Assembly (NCBI RefSeq): GCF_013378445.1 | Contig: NZ_JABXYK010000029.1 | Coordinates: forward strand, 1-36,295 | Reading direction: 5' to 3' | DNA from: Mycoplana rhizolycopersici | GTDB lineage: Bacteria > Pseudomonadota > Alphaproteobacteria > Rhizobiales > Rhizobiaceae | Length of the DNA: 36,295 nucleotides | Made by a program: the position numbers and the translations under genes | The notes under the pieces: generated by a model | Databases searched by the model: none | What the model was told of the DNA's origin: nothing | What the model saw: the letters and a program-made list of their open reading frames with translations, nothing else | Part shown: positions 27,472-35,197 of the stretch, one piece after another | How the letters are laid out: the number at the start of each line of letters is the position of its first letter | How positions within the stretch are numbered: position 1 is the stretch's first letter

Positions 27472-28251
27472 TCAGGATAGTGTGGCGTTCATTTTCCGGA
27501 GCCAGCCGAGCCCGCTGTCGGTATCGCTGCGTGGCTTGTATTCACAGCCCACCCAGCCGGCATAGCCAAGGCGATCCAGATCATCGAAAAAGCGGGCATA
27601 GTCGACTTCGCCTTCATCCGGCTCCGTGCGGCTCGGCACGGCGGCGATCTGCACATGGCCGATCAGCGGCAGATGGCGCCGCAGGTTACCGAACACGTCG
27701 CCCTCGGAGCGACCGACATGGTAGGCGTCGAACAGTATCCTGACATTCCCTGCACCGACGGCGGCGATGATCGCGGCCTTGGCCGCCAGCGTCGAATAGA
27801 AATAGCCGGGCTTGTCATGCTGGTTCAGCCCTTCTAGCAGCAGGGTCATTTCAGACGCCACGGCGGCCGCTGTCCGGAGGTTGGCGATCAACGTCTCGCG
27901 GGCAGCCGCCTGCATCTCGGGCGCGACGACACCCGCCATGACATGGATCGCACAGGCCCCGGCGGCGGTGGCCCAGGTGTGAGCCACGTTGAAGCCTTCC
28001 AGAAAGTCCGCCTCGCGACCCGGCAACGCGCCGAGCCCGAACTCACCAAGTTCTGTCCGCCCAAGCGGCGTGTTGATGCTGAGAAGCGTGAGACCGTGTG
28101 TGGCGCAACGTGCCCGGACCAGTTCCGGTGGCGTGTCGTACGGCCAGTGCAACTCCACTGCGCGGAACCCGGCGGTATGCGCGGCATCGATCCGTTCGAG
28201 AAGCGGGCGATCCTGCCAGAGAAAACCAAGGTTGGCGGAAAAACGAGGCAT
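27472..28251 (-). CDS. otnI: OtnI, 2-oxo-tetronate isomerase
   Basis: TIM-barrel enzyme of the hydroxypyruvate isomerase family (259 residues). It probably converts 2-oxo-tetronate to 3-oxo-tetronate in D-erythronate catabolism. Family features are the N-terminal FSANLGFLWQDRPLLERID, the ELHWP strand, metal-ligand candidates LLLEGLN and ILFDAYHV, HVQIAAVPSRTEPDEGEVD and C-terminal GCEYKP. The gene starts three bases after the otnC stop. Hydroxypyruvate isomerase (Hyi) is the alternative name; the neighbours favour OtnI. Confidence 0.87.
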   Translation of the reverse strand: MPRFSANLGFLWQDRPLLERIDAAHTAGFRAVELHWPYDTPPELVRARCATHGLTLLSINTPLGRTELGEFGLGALPGREADFLEGFNVAHTWATAAGACAIHVMAGVVAPEMQAAARETLIANLRTAAAVASEMTLLLEGLNQHDKPGYFYSTLAAKAAIIAAVGAGNVRILFDAYHVGRSEGDVFGNLRRHLPLIGHVQIAAVPSRTEPDEGEVDYARFFDDLDRLGYAGWVGCEYKPRSDTDSGLGWLRKMNATLS

Positions 28252-28254
28252 CGT

Positions 28255-28887
28255 CTATCTCAGCTTGAATGTGGCGTTGAGGTCATCGACTGCGCTTTGC
28301 GGGAGGCGCCTGACGGGCAGATCGCGCAGGAGCAGGGCAAGCTTCGCCGCTTCTTCCAGTTCCTCGATGGCATAGACGGCACCATCGAGTGTGGCCGCGG
28401 AAACAATGGGGCCGTGGTTTTCGAGAAGAACCGCGCCGTGGTCAGGAATGAGCGGCGCAATCAGCGGCCTGATCTCGGCGGAGCCGGGACGCGTATAAGG
28501 CACGACCGGGACGCGGCCCACGCGCATCACGACGTAGGGTGTGATCGGTGTAATCGCGTCAGCAGGGTCGGTGTCGGAAAGGCAGGAGAGGGCGGTCGCG
28601 TAGGTCGAGTGCAGATGCACTACCGCGCCGCACTTCCGGCCTTCGTAGAAGGCAAAATGGAGCGGCAGTTCCTTGGTCGGCGGGTCGCCGGAAACGTGGT
28701 TGCCCGCTACGTCAAGCCTGGAGAGCCGCGCAGGGTCGAGGAAGCCGAGGCAGGAATTCGTCGGTGTCGCCAGATAGCCGCCATCGACACGCGCGGAGAT
28801 GTTGCCGGAGGAGCCGGCCGTAAGTCCACGGTCGAAAAGCGACTTCCCCCAACGCACGATATTTTCGCGAATGGCATCTTCGCTCAT
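28255..28887 (-). CDS. otnC: OtnC, 3-oxo-tetronate 4-phosphate decarboxylase
   Basis: Class II aldolase/adducin-family enzyme (210 residues) that probably decarboxylates 3-oxo-tetronate 4-phosphate to dihydroxyacetone phosphate. The metal-binding histidines are in VVHLHSTYATAL and ENHGPIV. The substrate-binding loop GLTAGSSGNISARV is typical of fuculose-phosphate-aldolase relatives. The start overlaps the otnK stop by four bases (ATGA). The specificity is inferred from the otnK-otnI context. Confidence 0.88.
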   Translation of the reverse strand: MSEDAIRENIVRWGKSLFDRGLTAGSSGNISARVDGGYLATPTNSCLGFLDPARLSRLDVAGNHVSGDPPTKELPLHFAFYEGRKCGAVVHLHSTYATALSCLSDTDPADAITPITPYVVMRVGRVPVVPYTRPGSAEIRPLIAPLIPDHGAVLLENHGPIVSAATLDGAVYAIEELEEAAKLALLLRDLPVRRLPQSAVDDLNATFKLR

Positions 28888-30134
28888 GGCCGACCTACCT
28901 CTGCAACTGCTTTTTCAAAGAAATCTGGCGCGCCGAAATTGCCGCTCTTGAGGGCCAGCCCGACGTGACCGCTTCGCCAGCCAACGAGAACCGGAACACC
29001 GGGGTCGATTTCGTGCCCGACCTGCAGGCTGGGAAGCTGCAAGGCCTCCACGACCGCACCCGAAGTCTCTCCGCCGCCGACGATGACGCGGCTTGTGCCG
29101 GTATCGACCAGATGGCGGGCAAGGCGGGCGAAGAAATCCTCGATCCGGCCGGAGACCGTTTCGCGGCCAAACCGGGCCTGCGCATCCGACACCGCTTCCG
29201 GCGCTGCGGTGGAATAGATGATCGGGGTTTGGTCTTTGTGCTCGTGTATCCAGCGCGTCATGGCGTCGACAGTGATCTCGCCACGCATCAACGCCAGTGG
29301 GTCGAGCGCGAAAGCAGGATGGTTTTTCGCGTAAACTGCGACCTGGTTTTGGGAGGCTGTTGAGCAGGACCCACAGAGGACGATGGCAGGGCCAGCCACC
29401 GCCGGGATTTCCGAAGCTGAGGCGGAAAGCTTGCCCTGTGCCCGAAAATTGGCGGGCAGGCCCTGCGCGATACCGGAGCCACCTGTGACGAGGCGCTGAC
29501 CGGCGACCGCCCGGCCGATTGTCAGCAAGTCCGCATCATCCACGGCATCGGTAACGATCAGCCGGCGTCCTTCATTTCTCTCGTGGGCGAAGGCCGCGCG
29601 GATCGCTTCAGCGCCATCGCGGACTGTATCGAGTGTCACGCTGCCGACCGGGTATCTGGCCTGAACGGCAAGCCAGCGGCGAATATCGGGGTCGGTCATC
29701 GGCGTCAGAGGATGATGGCGCATGCCGGTTTCCGAAAGCAGCCGGTCGCCGACGAAGAGATGCCCCATGAAGAGCCGACGGCCGGCGCCTGGAAAGGCGG
29801 GGCAGACGACGGCCGTCTCTTCACCCAACAGATCCAGCAGGGCTTCTGCCACGGGCCCGATATTGCCTTCGGGGGTGGAGTCGAATGTGGAGCAATATTT
29901 GAAGATGATCTGCTCGCATCCTGCATCGAGCAGCCACTTCACGGCCTCGACAGATTGCGTGACCGCATCCGCGACAGGCACCGAGCGCGTCTTAAGCGCA
30001 ACGACGCCTGCCTCGCAGGCGGGGATCTCCTGTCCGATCCCGGAGAACTGCATCGTCGCCATGCCGCCCTTGGCCAATGTGTTGGCAAGGTCGCTGGCTC
30101 CTGTGAAATCATCTGCAATGGCGCCAAGCAGCAT
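28884..30134 (-). CDS. otnK: OtnK, 3-oxo-tetronate kinase (DUF1537)
   Basis: Four-carbon acid sugar kinase of the DUF1537 family, 416 residues, phosphorylating 3-oxo-tetronate with ATP. The N-terminal substrate domain starts GAIADDFTGASDLANTLAKGG. The C-terminal nucleotide-binding domain includes VIVGGGETSGAVVEAL and GNFGAPDFFEKAV. Length and both motifs fit the family. It starts two bases after the denD stop and overlaps otnC by four bases. Confidence 0.92.
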   Translation of the reverse strand: MLLGAIADDFTGASDLANTLAKGGMATMQFSGIGQEIPACEAGVVALKTRSVPVADAVTQSVEAVKWLLDAGCEQIIFKYCSTFDSTPEGNIGPVAEALLDLLGEETAVVCPAFPGAGRRLFMGHLFVGDRLLSETGMRHHPLTPMTDPDIRRWLAVQARYPVGSVTLDTVRDGAEAIRAAFAHERNEGRRLIVTDAVDDADLLTIGRAVAGQRLVTGGSGIAQGLPANFRAQGKLSASASEIPAVAGPAIVLCGSCSTASQNQVAVYAKNHPAFALDPLALMRGEITVDAMTRWIHEHKDQTPIIYSTAAPEAVSDAQARFGRETVSGRIEDFFARLARHLVDTGTSRVIVGGGETSGAVVEALQLPSLQVGHEIDPGVPVLVGWRSGHVGLALKSGNFGAPDFFEKAVAEVGRP

Positions 30135-30136
30135 GG

Positions 30137-31129
30137 TCAGGCCCTCTCCGGAAGCCTGCTTTCCAGCTCGTCCTCGATATGGACGCGGATAATTTCTTCG
30201 AAGGAGGCCTCGGCGTGGAAGCCCAGGGCCTCCGCACGGCGTGTGTCGAAGCCCTGCGGCCAGCCGGAGATGATGTTGGCGATCGTCTCGTTCGGCTCGC
30301 GCCGGATCAGACGTGTCGCAGCATCGCCCGCCACCCTGCGCAGCGCCTCGATCTGGTCGCCGACCGTTGCCGAAAGGCCGGGCATGGTGATGGTCCTGAG
30401 CTGGCCGAGCGAACCGGTATCGATCTCCGCGGCGTGCAGCAGGAACCCCGTGGCGGCGCGCGGGCTGGCAAACCAGTGGCGGACATTCTCGCTGACTGGC
30501 AACACGGCCTCTTCGCCGATCAGCGGTTCGCGCAGGATCGAGGAGAAGAAGCCGGAAGCCGCCTTGTTCGGTTTGCCCGGGCGGATGGAGATTGTCGGAA
30601 GCCGTATGCCGATGCCATCAAAGATGCCCCGGCGGGAATAGTCGGCAAGAAGGAGTTCGCAGATCGCCTTCTGCGTGCCGTAGCTCGTCAGCGGGGTCAC
30701 GCAATGGGTATCGCTGATGACGGGTGGCAGCGGCTCGCCGAAGACGACGATGGACGAGGTGAAAACGACCCGCGGCGTATAGGGCCGCTCGAGGCCGGCA
30801 AGGCGGATCGCTTCGAAGAGCGCGCGCGTTCCGTCGAGATTGACGCTGTAGCCCTTTTCGAAATCCGCCTCGGCCTCGCCGGATACGACAGCGGCAAAAT
30901 GAAAGATGAGATCCGGCCGACTGGCGATAAGCGCCGAAGCGGCGCCCGGCCGGGAGAGATCGGTCGCGACCGTCTCGATCTCGCCGTCGAAATCCAGTGT
31001 TTCCGGCACGACAATGTCGGCAAGCGTCATGCGCTGGATTGCTCTGCCGTTGACGGTGCCCGCTGCCGCGAGGGCGCACGAAAGCTTGCGGCCGATCATG
31101 CCGGCCGCACCAATGATCAATATATGCAT
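30137..31129 (-). CDS. denD: DenD, D-erythronate 2-dehydrogenase
   Basis: NAD-dependent epimerase/dehydratase-fold protein (330 residues) that fits D-erythronate dehydrogenase, oxidising D-erythronate to 2-oxo-tetronate. The cofactor motif is IIGAAGMIGRKL at the N-terminus; FTSSIVVFG and YGTQKAICELLL give the catalytic Ser, Tyr and Lys. ATG 31129 follows AAGGAGC; the frame is open to 31225 but that part overlaps the GntR gene and has no matching start signal. It is the first catabolic gene after the regulator, with a 13-base gap. Confidence 0.87.
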   Translation of the reverse strand: MHILIIGAAGMIGRKLSCALAAAGTVNGRAIQRMTLADIVVPETLDFDGEIETVATDLSRPGAASALIASRPDLIFHFAAVVSGEAEADFEKGYSVNLDGTRALFEAIRLAGLERPYTPRVVFTSSIVVFGEPLPPVISDTHCVTPLTSYGTQKAICELLLADYSRRGIFDGIGIRLPTISIRPGKPNKAASGFFSSILREPLIGEEAVLPVSENVRHWFASPRAATGFLLHAAEIDTGSLGQLRTITMPGLSATVGDQIEALRRVAGDAATRLIRREPNETIANIISGWPQGFDTRRAEALGFHAEASFEEIIRVHIEDELESRLPERA

Positions 31130-31142
31130 GTAGGCTTGCTCC

Positions 31143-31931
31143 TTACGGTCTACCGGCGGGCTTGAAGGAAACCGGATCAGCCGGCGGCCTGGTCGCCGTT
31201 CCGTGCGTGCTTTCGCCGACGGCACGCGACGTGTCGTGAATTCTCAGGATATGCTCGGAGAACGCTGCAGCAACCGCATCCGGATTGCGCATCTTGAGCG
31301 CCCTGACGATGAAGCGGTGGTCCTCGAGGCTTTTTTCGATGGCACCGGGCTCGGCCATGGCGATACGGCGATGGTCGAGCATGTAGGTATAGAGATCGAC
31401 GACGAAATCGGCGAGCAGCCGGTTCGTCGAGGCGTAGTAGATCGTGAGATGGAACTCCCGGTCGCAGATCAGGAAGCGCACGGGATCGTTCAAGGCTTCT
31501 TCCTGGGCCGCGATCGAGTTTTCGAGCCGCTGGATGTCATCTTCGCTCAGGTGCCGGGCGGCATCGGCGGCGACAGCGGTTTCCACGAGAAGGCGGGCAG
31601 CATGGACGGCATCCAGGCTGTAGCCGTTGATCGATGTCGGATTGGTCACGCCGATCCGCTGCGCACCGACTGTCACGTCGACGCGAGCGACACGGGTGCG
31701 CGCCCCTTGGGAGACCTGGACCACACCTTCGCCGGCAAGAAGCTGCACCGCACCGCGCACGGTCTCACGGCTGACCGCCAGCATCGTCGACAGTTCACGC
31801 TCGCTTGGCAACTCGTCGCCGCGCTGCAGAATGCCGGACGCGATCATGGAAACGATCTTGTCCCTAATCATTTCCTTGGCGGTCTGCTTGTGTATCGTCT
31901 CGTGAAGAGGCGAGAGCGGTAGGCTCGACAT
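31143..31931 (-). CDS. GntR-family (FadR-subfamily) regulator
   Basis: Probable local repressor of the D-erythronate genes and the divergent transporter. The winged helix contains SGILQRGDELPSERELSTMLAVSRETVRGAVQ (about residues 32-63). An FCD-type all-helical effector domain follows, with D-R-E-F-H and H-x3-H-like metal or ligand positions (CDREFHLTIY, DHRRI, EHILRIH). The ATG follows GGAGTACCCC. At 262 residues the length is normal. ACTGG-containing sites on both sides of the divergent region resemble half-sites of FadR-subfamily operators. Confidence 0.87.
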   Translation of the reverse strand: MSSLPLSPLHETIHKQTAKEMIRDKIVSMIASGILQRGDELPSERELSTMLAVSRETVRGAVQLLAGEGVVQVSQGARTRVARVDVTVGAQRIGVTNPTSINGYSLDAVHAARLLVETAVAADAARHLSEDDIQRLENSIAAQEEALNDPVRFLICDREFHLTIYYASTNRLLADFVVDLYTYMLDHRRIAMAEPGAIEKSLEDHRFIVRALKMRNPDAVAAAFSEHILRIHDTSRAVGESTHGTATRPPADPVSFKPAGRP

Positions 31932-32184
31932 GGGGTACTCCGACTGGCCCGATTTATAGTCCAGTTAAACCATTCCAGCCCCCCTGTCACCTCCCCGGTT
32001 GCAAAAATTTCGTTCGCGGCCGCGAGAGAAGTTTCTGGGTGGGGTGACGTGGCAGGCGCAGATTTTCGCGAAAAATACGCTGATATTCCAATTTTATGCG
32101 CTATCTCCGTGTGACTCTTGGTGACTTTTGCACTGCAATCCCGATCTTTCGGTCGCCGAGCCGCCTGGAAGTGGTTTCGCCAAA

Positions 32185-32202
32185 ACGGGCCTTAAGGCCC
32201 GT
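32185..32202. repeat. Perfect 18-base palindrome ACGGGCCTTAAGGCCCGT
   Basis: Each half is ACGGGCCTT and its reverse complement, with no spacer. Too compact for a terminator loop as DNA, but the RNA could form a hairpin. It may be a protein-binding site; the protein is unknown. Confidence 0.55.
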
Positions 32203-32236
32203 ATACACAACCCAAGGTGTCGGCGAAAGAAATCTC

Positions 32237-32259
32237 ACTGGTACGGTGCCTTGACCAGT
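32237..32259. promoter_or_regulatory. Probable GntR (FadR-subfamily) operator
   Basis: Arms ACTGGT (32237-32242) and ACCAGT (32254-32259) form an inverted repeat with an 11-base spacer, running into the -35 of the transporter promoter. The CTGGTACG in the left arm resembles the known FadR half-site. A CCAGTT also occurs near the gntR promoter. Confidence 0.42.
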
Positions 32260-32287
32260 TGACAAGTTGAAAGGCCGCCTCTAGCGT
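32259..32287 (+). promoter_or_regulatory. Probable promoter of the leader ORF and ABC operon
   Basis: A perfect -35 TTGACA (32259-32264) is followed after 17 bases by TAGCGT (32282-32287), which keeps the three key -10 positions. It overlaps the operator arm ACCAGT. The leader ORF starts about 77 bases downstream. Confidence 0.42.
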
Positions 32288-32363
32288 TGTCGTCATCGGT
32301 GGGGTCTGGGCTCCGCCATGGGCATGCCCCGGGAGTGGCGTTGCCTTCGCAGGAGGAAAATCC

Positions 32364-32414
32364 ATGTCGCAGTTTTTGTGCGTTCCGGCTGGAACGGCGA
32401 GAGGCTTGTCGTGA
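32364..32414 (+). CDS. 16-residue leader ORF coupled to the ABC ATPase
   Basis: ATG 32364 opens a frame encoding MSQFLCVPAGTARGLS and ends in TGA at 32412-32414. AGGAGG (32351-32356) lies 7 bases before the ATG, the strongest ribosome binding site of the operon. The stop overlaps the GTG start of the ATPase as GTGA, so ribosomes ending here could restart on the ATPase. The peptide resembles nothing I know. Alternatives are a translational-coupling leader, a regulatory peptide, or a former N-terminus of the ATPase displaced by a frameshift. Confidence 0.55.
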   Translation: MSQFLCVPAGTARGLS

Positions 32415-33934
32415 GTGCGCTCGAGACATCGTTCGATGCCGCGCAGCCTATTGACGCGCCGCGCCAGATACTTGTGGCGCGCGGTGTCACCAAGGGGTTC
32501 CCGGGTGTTCTGGCCCTCGACAATGTCGACTTCGACGTGCGGGCCGGTGAAGTCACGGCGCTGCTCGGCGAAAACGGTGCCGGGAAATCGACCCTTATCA
32601 AGCTTATGGCTGGCTTCTATACGCCTGACCGCGGCGAAATCACGGTCGACGGCGTGGCTTTGCAGGCCGACCCTGCCTCCGCGCACCGCATTGGTGTGGC
32701 CACCATCCATCAGGATGCCCATCTCGTTCCGGCCATGTCGGTGGCGGAGAACATCATGCTCGGCCGCTGGCCCGGCCGCTATGGCTGGGTGTCGAGGAAG
32801 GCGCAGAAGCAGAGGGCGCGTGCCGCCGTCGCCCGCGTTGCGCCCCATCTCAACATATCCACGCCGGCGGGGCGCCTGTCGCCTGCCGACCAGCAGCTCA
32901 TCGAGATCGCACGCGCCATTTCGGAGGATTCGAAGATCCTCATCATGGACGAGCCGACGACATCGCTTTCACCGCCGGAGATCGACCGCCTGTTTCGGGT
33001 CGTCAATGATCTTAAGGCGAATGGCCTCGGCATCGTCTTCGTCTCGCACTGGCTGGAAGAGGTCTTCGCGATTGCCGACCGCGTCACCGTTCTGCGGGAT
33101 GGCCGTCTGGTCGGGACGGAAGCAATTGCAAATCTCGATCACGACAAGGTCATCCGCATGATGGTTGGCCGCGAAGTGCGCGAAGCCGAGCACAAGCCGC
33201 GTCCTATCGGCGACGTTGTGATGCGCGTCAGCAACCTTTCCCGCGACGGGCTCTTGGACGATATCTCCTTCGATGTCCGCGCCGGTGAGATCGTCGGCAT
33301 GTCGGGCCTTGTAGGGGCCGGCCGCAGCGAACTTGCGGCCTGCATCTTCGGGATCGATCCCTATGACAGCGGCACCGTCGAAATCGCCGGCCAGCCGATC
33401 CGCGCGAACGATCCCAAGGCGGCGATTGATGCCGGCATCGGCCTGGTTCCCGAAGACCGGCGCCGGCAGGCCCTCGTCGGGCTGATGAGCGTGCGCAGCA
33501 ACATGACGCTCAGCCTTTTCGACCAGATTACCCGCTACGGCTTCCTCTCTTCCCAGAGAGAAGAGGAGATCGCCGCGCGCGAGATGAAGAGCCTGGCGGT
33601 CAAGGCGGCGTCGTCGAAGGTGCGGGTTTCGACCCTTTCCGGCGGCAACCAGCAGAAGGTCGTGCTCGGCCGCTGGCTCGCACGCCGCCCGAAGGTCCTG
33701 ATCCTCGACGAGCCGACCAAGGGTATCGATGTCGGGGCGAAATCGGAAATCAGCGATCTGATCGTCCGGCTTGCGGAGAGCGGAATGGCGATCCTGCTGA
33801 TCAGTTCGGAGCTGCCGGAAATTCTCTCGCTGTCCGATCGCGTCCTCGTCATGCGGTCGGGGCGCATCTGCGCCAAGCTCACGCGGGCGGAGGCGACAAG
33901 CGAAACCATCATGAGCTACGCGACGACCGGCTGA
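32411..33934 (+). CDS. Ribose-type sugar ABC transporter ATPase
   Basis: Double-domain ATPase of the RbsA/MglA class (507 residues) powering import of a small sugar or polyol acid. The first domain has Walker A GENGAGKST, a signature-like LSPADQQLIEIARA and Walker B ILIMDEPTTSLS. The second has a degenerate GLVGAGRSEL, the signature LSGGNQQKVVLGRWLA and Walker B LILDEPTKGIDVG. GTG 32411 is chosen: the family starts close before ILVARGVTKGFPGV, and the frame upstream to 32318 runs through the leader and has no ribosome binding site. The GTG overlaps the leader stop. The divergent D-erythronate genes suggest erythronate or a related four-carbon substrate. Confidence 0.92.
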   Translation: MSALETSFDAAQPIDAPRQILVARGVTKGFPGVLALDNVDFDVRAGEVTALLGENGAGKSTLIKLMAGFYTPDRGEITVDGVALQADPASAHRIGVATIHQDAHLVPAMSVAENIMLGRWPGRYGWVSRKAQKQRARAAVARVAPHLNISTPAGRLSPADQQLIEIARAISEDSKILIMDEPTTSLSPPEIDRLFRVVNDLKANGLGIVFVSHWLEEVFAIADRVTVLRDGRLVGTEAIANLDHDKVIRMMVGREVREAEHKPRPIGDVVMRVSNLSRDGLLDDISFDVRAGEIVGMSGLVGAGRSELAACIFGIDPYDSGTVEIAGQPIRANDPKAAIDAGIGLVPEDRRRQALVGLMSVRSNMTLSLFDQITRYGFLSSQREEEIAAREMKSLAVKAASSKVRVSTLSGGNQQKVVLGRWLARRPKVLILDEPTKGIDVGAKSEISDLIVRLAESGMAILLISSELPEILSLSDRVLVMRSGRICAKLTRAEATSETIMSYATTG

Positions 33935-33965
33935 GCGCCCTCGATACGACGCGCAGGAGACACGA

Positions 33966-35033
33966 ATGACTTTGGAGAACACGCAAATGAGCGACATCGC
34001 AACAGCCGGACACGGCAAACCGCCGGGATTGTTCGGGCGCATCTCGTTCATCGACCTGATGCAGAGCGTCGGCTTGCTGGCGGTCATCCTGCTTGGCGGC
34101 GCCATAATGAGCGTACTCAGCCCGGTTTTTGCAACGATGCGAAACATCGAGAATGTGCTGCAGTCGGCAACGATCATCGCCGTGGTAGCGATTGGGCAGA
34201 CTTTCGTGATTCTTGTCGCCGGTATTGACCTGTCGATCGCCTCGGTTCTTGTTCTGTCATCCGTGCTTTCGGTGGGGCTCGTACAGTTCCAGGGCTTATC
34301 TCCGGAGATTGGCGTCATGGTCGCGCTTCTCGCCGGTCTCGGTATCGGCCTTGTCAACGGGCTTGCCGTGACCAAGCTGCGGATTCCCGCCCTTATCGCG
34401 ACGCTCGCGACAATGACCATCGGCAGAGGTCTCGCCTACATCTACTCGGGCGGCACAAATATCGCGCCGGTACCGCGGTTCTTCGTCGACCTGCAGGCCG
34501 CGCGTATTCTCGGCATTCCAGCCGTGATCGTGCTGACGCTCGTACTGGCGCTGATTGCGCAGATCGTGCTCTCGCGCACCTCCTTTGGCCGCTCGATCTA
34601 TGCCACGGGAGGAAACCCGCTCGCTGCGCGTCTCGCCGGCATCAAGACCGAGCGTGTCATCATTATTGCCTTCATGATCTCCGGCCTGATGTCGGCGATC
34701 GGTGGCCTTCTCATCACTGCACGGTTCGAGGCGGGCGCTGCAACGGCTGCGCAGGGGCTTGAACTTGCGGTCATTGCCGCTGTGGTCATCGGCGGCGTCA
34801 GCCTGTTCGGCGGGGAGGGAAATATCGGGAGTATGCTGCTTGGCGTGCTGCTGCTCGGCCTGGTGCAAAATGCGGTCAATCTTCTGAACGTGCCACCGAA
34901 CTGGGACTCCGTCGTCTCCGGTCTCGTCATCGCCGCCGCCGCCGCCCTCGATGTCTATCGCCGAAGTTATCTGGAAGCCGGCATGCGCAAGAAAGTCATC
35001 GCGACGAAATCGAAGCAACCGCCGAAAGCCTGA
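33966..35033 (+). CDS. Ribose-type sugar ABC transporter permease
   Basis: Inner-membrane permease of the RbsC class, 355 residues with about eight to ten hydrophobic segments. Family motifs are IAVVAIGQTFVILVAGIDLS, the NGLAVTKLRIPALIATLATM stretch, FGRSIYATGGNPLAARLAGI and GGVSLFGGEGNIGSMLLG. It follows the ATPase by 31 bases and a GCAGGAGAC ribosome binding site. A second ATG at 33987 (MSDIATAG) is a possible start. Confidence 0.92.
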   Translation: MTLENTQMSDIATAGHGKPPGLFGRISFIDLMQSVGLLAVILLGGAIMSVLSPVFATMRNIENVLQSATIIAVVAIGQTFVILVAGIDLSIASVLVLSSVLSVGLVQFQGLSPEIGVMVALLAGLGIGLVNGLAVTKLRIPALIATLATMTIGRGLAYIYSGGTNIAPVPRFFVDLQAARILGIPAVIVLTLVLALIAQIVLSRTSFGRSIYATGGNPLAARLAGIKTERVIIIAFMISGLMSAIGGLLITARFEAGAATAAQGLELAVIAAVVIGGVSLFGGEGNIGSMLLGVLLLGLVQNAVNLLNVPPNWDSVVSGLVIAAAAALDVYRRSYLEAGMRKKVIATKSKQPPKA

Positions 35034-35151
35034 CAACACGGGATGCGGCGCTCTCACACCGCAACAACGAAAAGCAGTTCGTCACGCATGCGCCTTTCGG
35101 GGCGAACGGAATCGCTTTGCCGAAAATTCCGGTGAAGCGGGAATGGGGAAC

Positions 35152-35170
35152 GCCACCCGAAGAGGGTGGC
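35152..35170 (+). repeat. Intercistronic hairpin before the binding-protein gene
   Basis: Arms GCCACCC (35152-35158) and GGGTGGC (35164-35170) with a GAAGA loop. It lies in the 164-base gap between permease and binding protein, 28 bases before the latter's start. Such stems often stabilise the binding-protein part of an ABC transcript; no T-run follows. Confidence 0.45.
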
Positions 35171-35197
35171 CCACGGGTCCAATTGGGAGGAAACATA

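Larger units (their letters stand above)
31932..32363. other. Divergent regulatory region between gntR and the ABC operon
   Basis: This 432-base spacer holds no gene that I can support. Near gntR, a TATAAA (minus strand, 31953-31958) and CCAGTT (31961-31966) suggest its promoter and an operator. Near the middle is an 18-base perfect palindrome (32185-32202). Near the transporter are paired ACTGGT/ACCAGT arms and a TTGACA promoter, listed separately. The stretch 31980-32180 shows nothing I recognise. Confidence 0.6.

Noticed and set aside
27943-28968. 341-codon plus-strand open frame opposite otnI and otnC
   Set aside because: Antisense to two overlapping operon genes; no motif seen.
32969-34420. 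483-codon minus-strand open frame opposite the ABC ATPase and permease
   Set aside because: Antisense to two clearly coding genes; low-complexity Arg/Asp/Ala composition and no motif.
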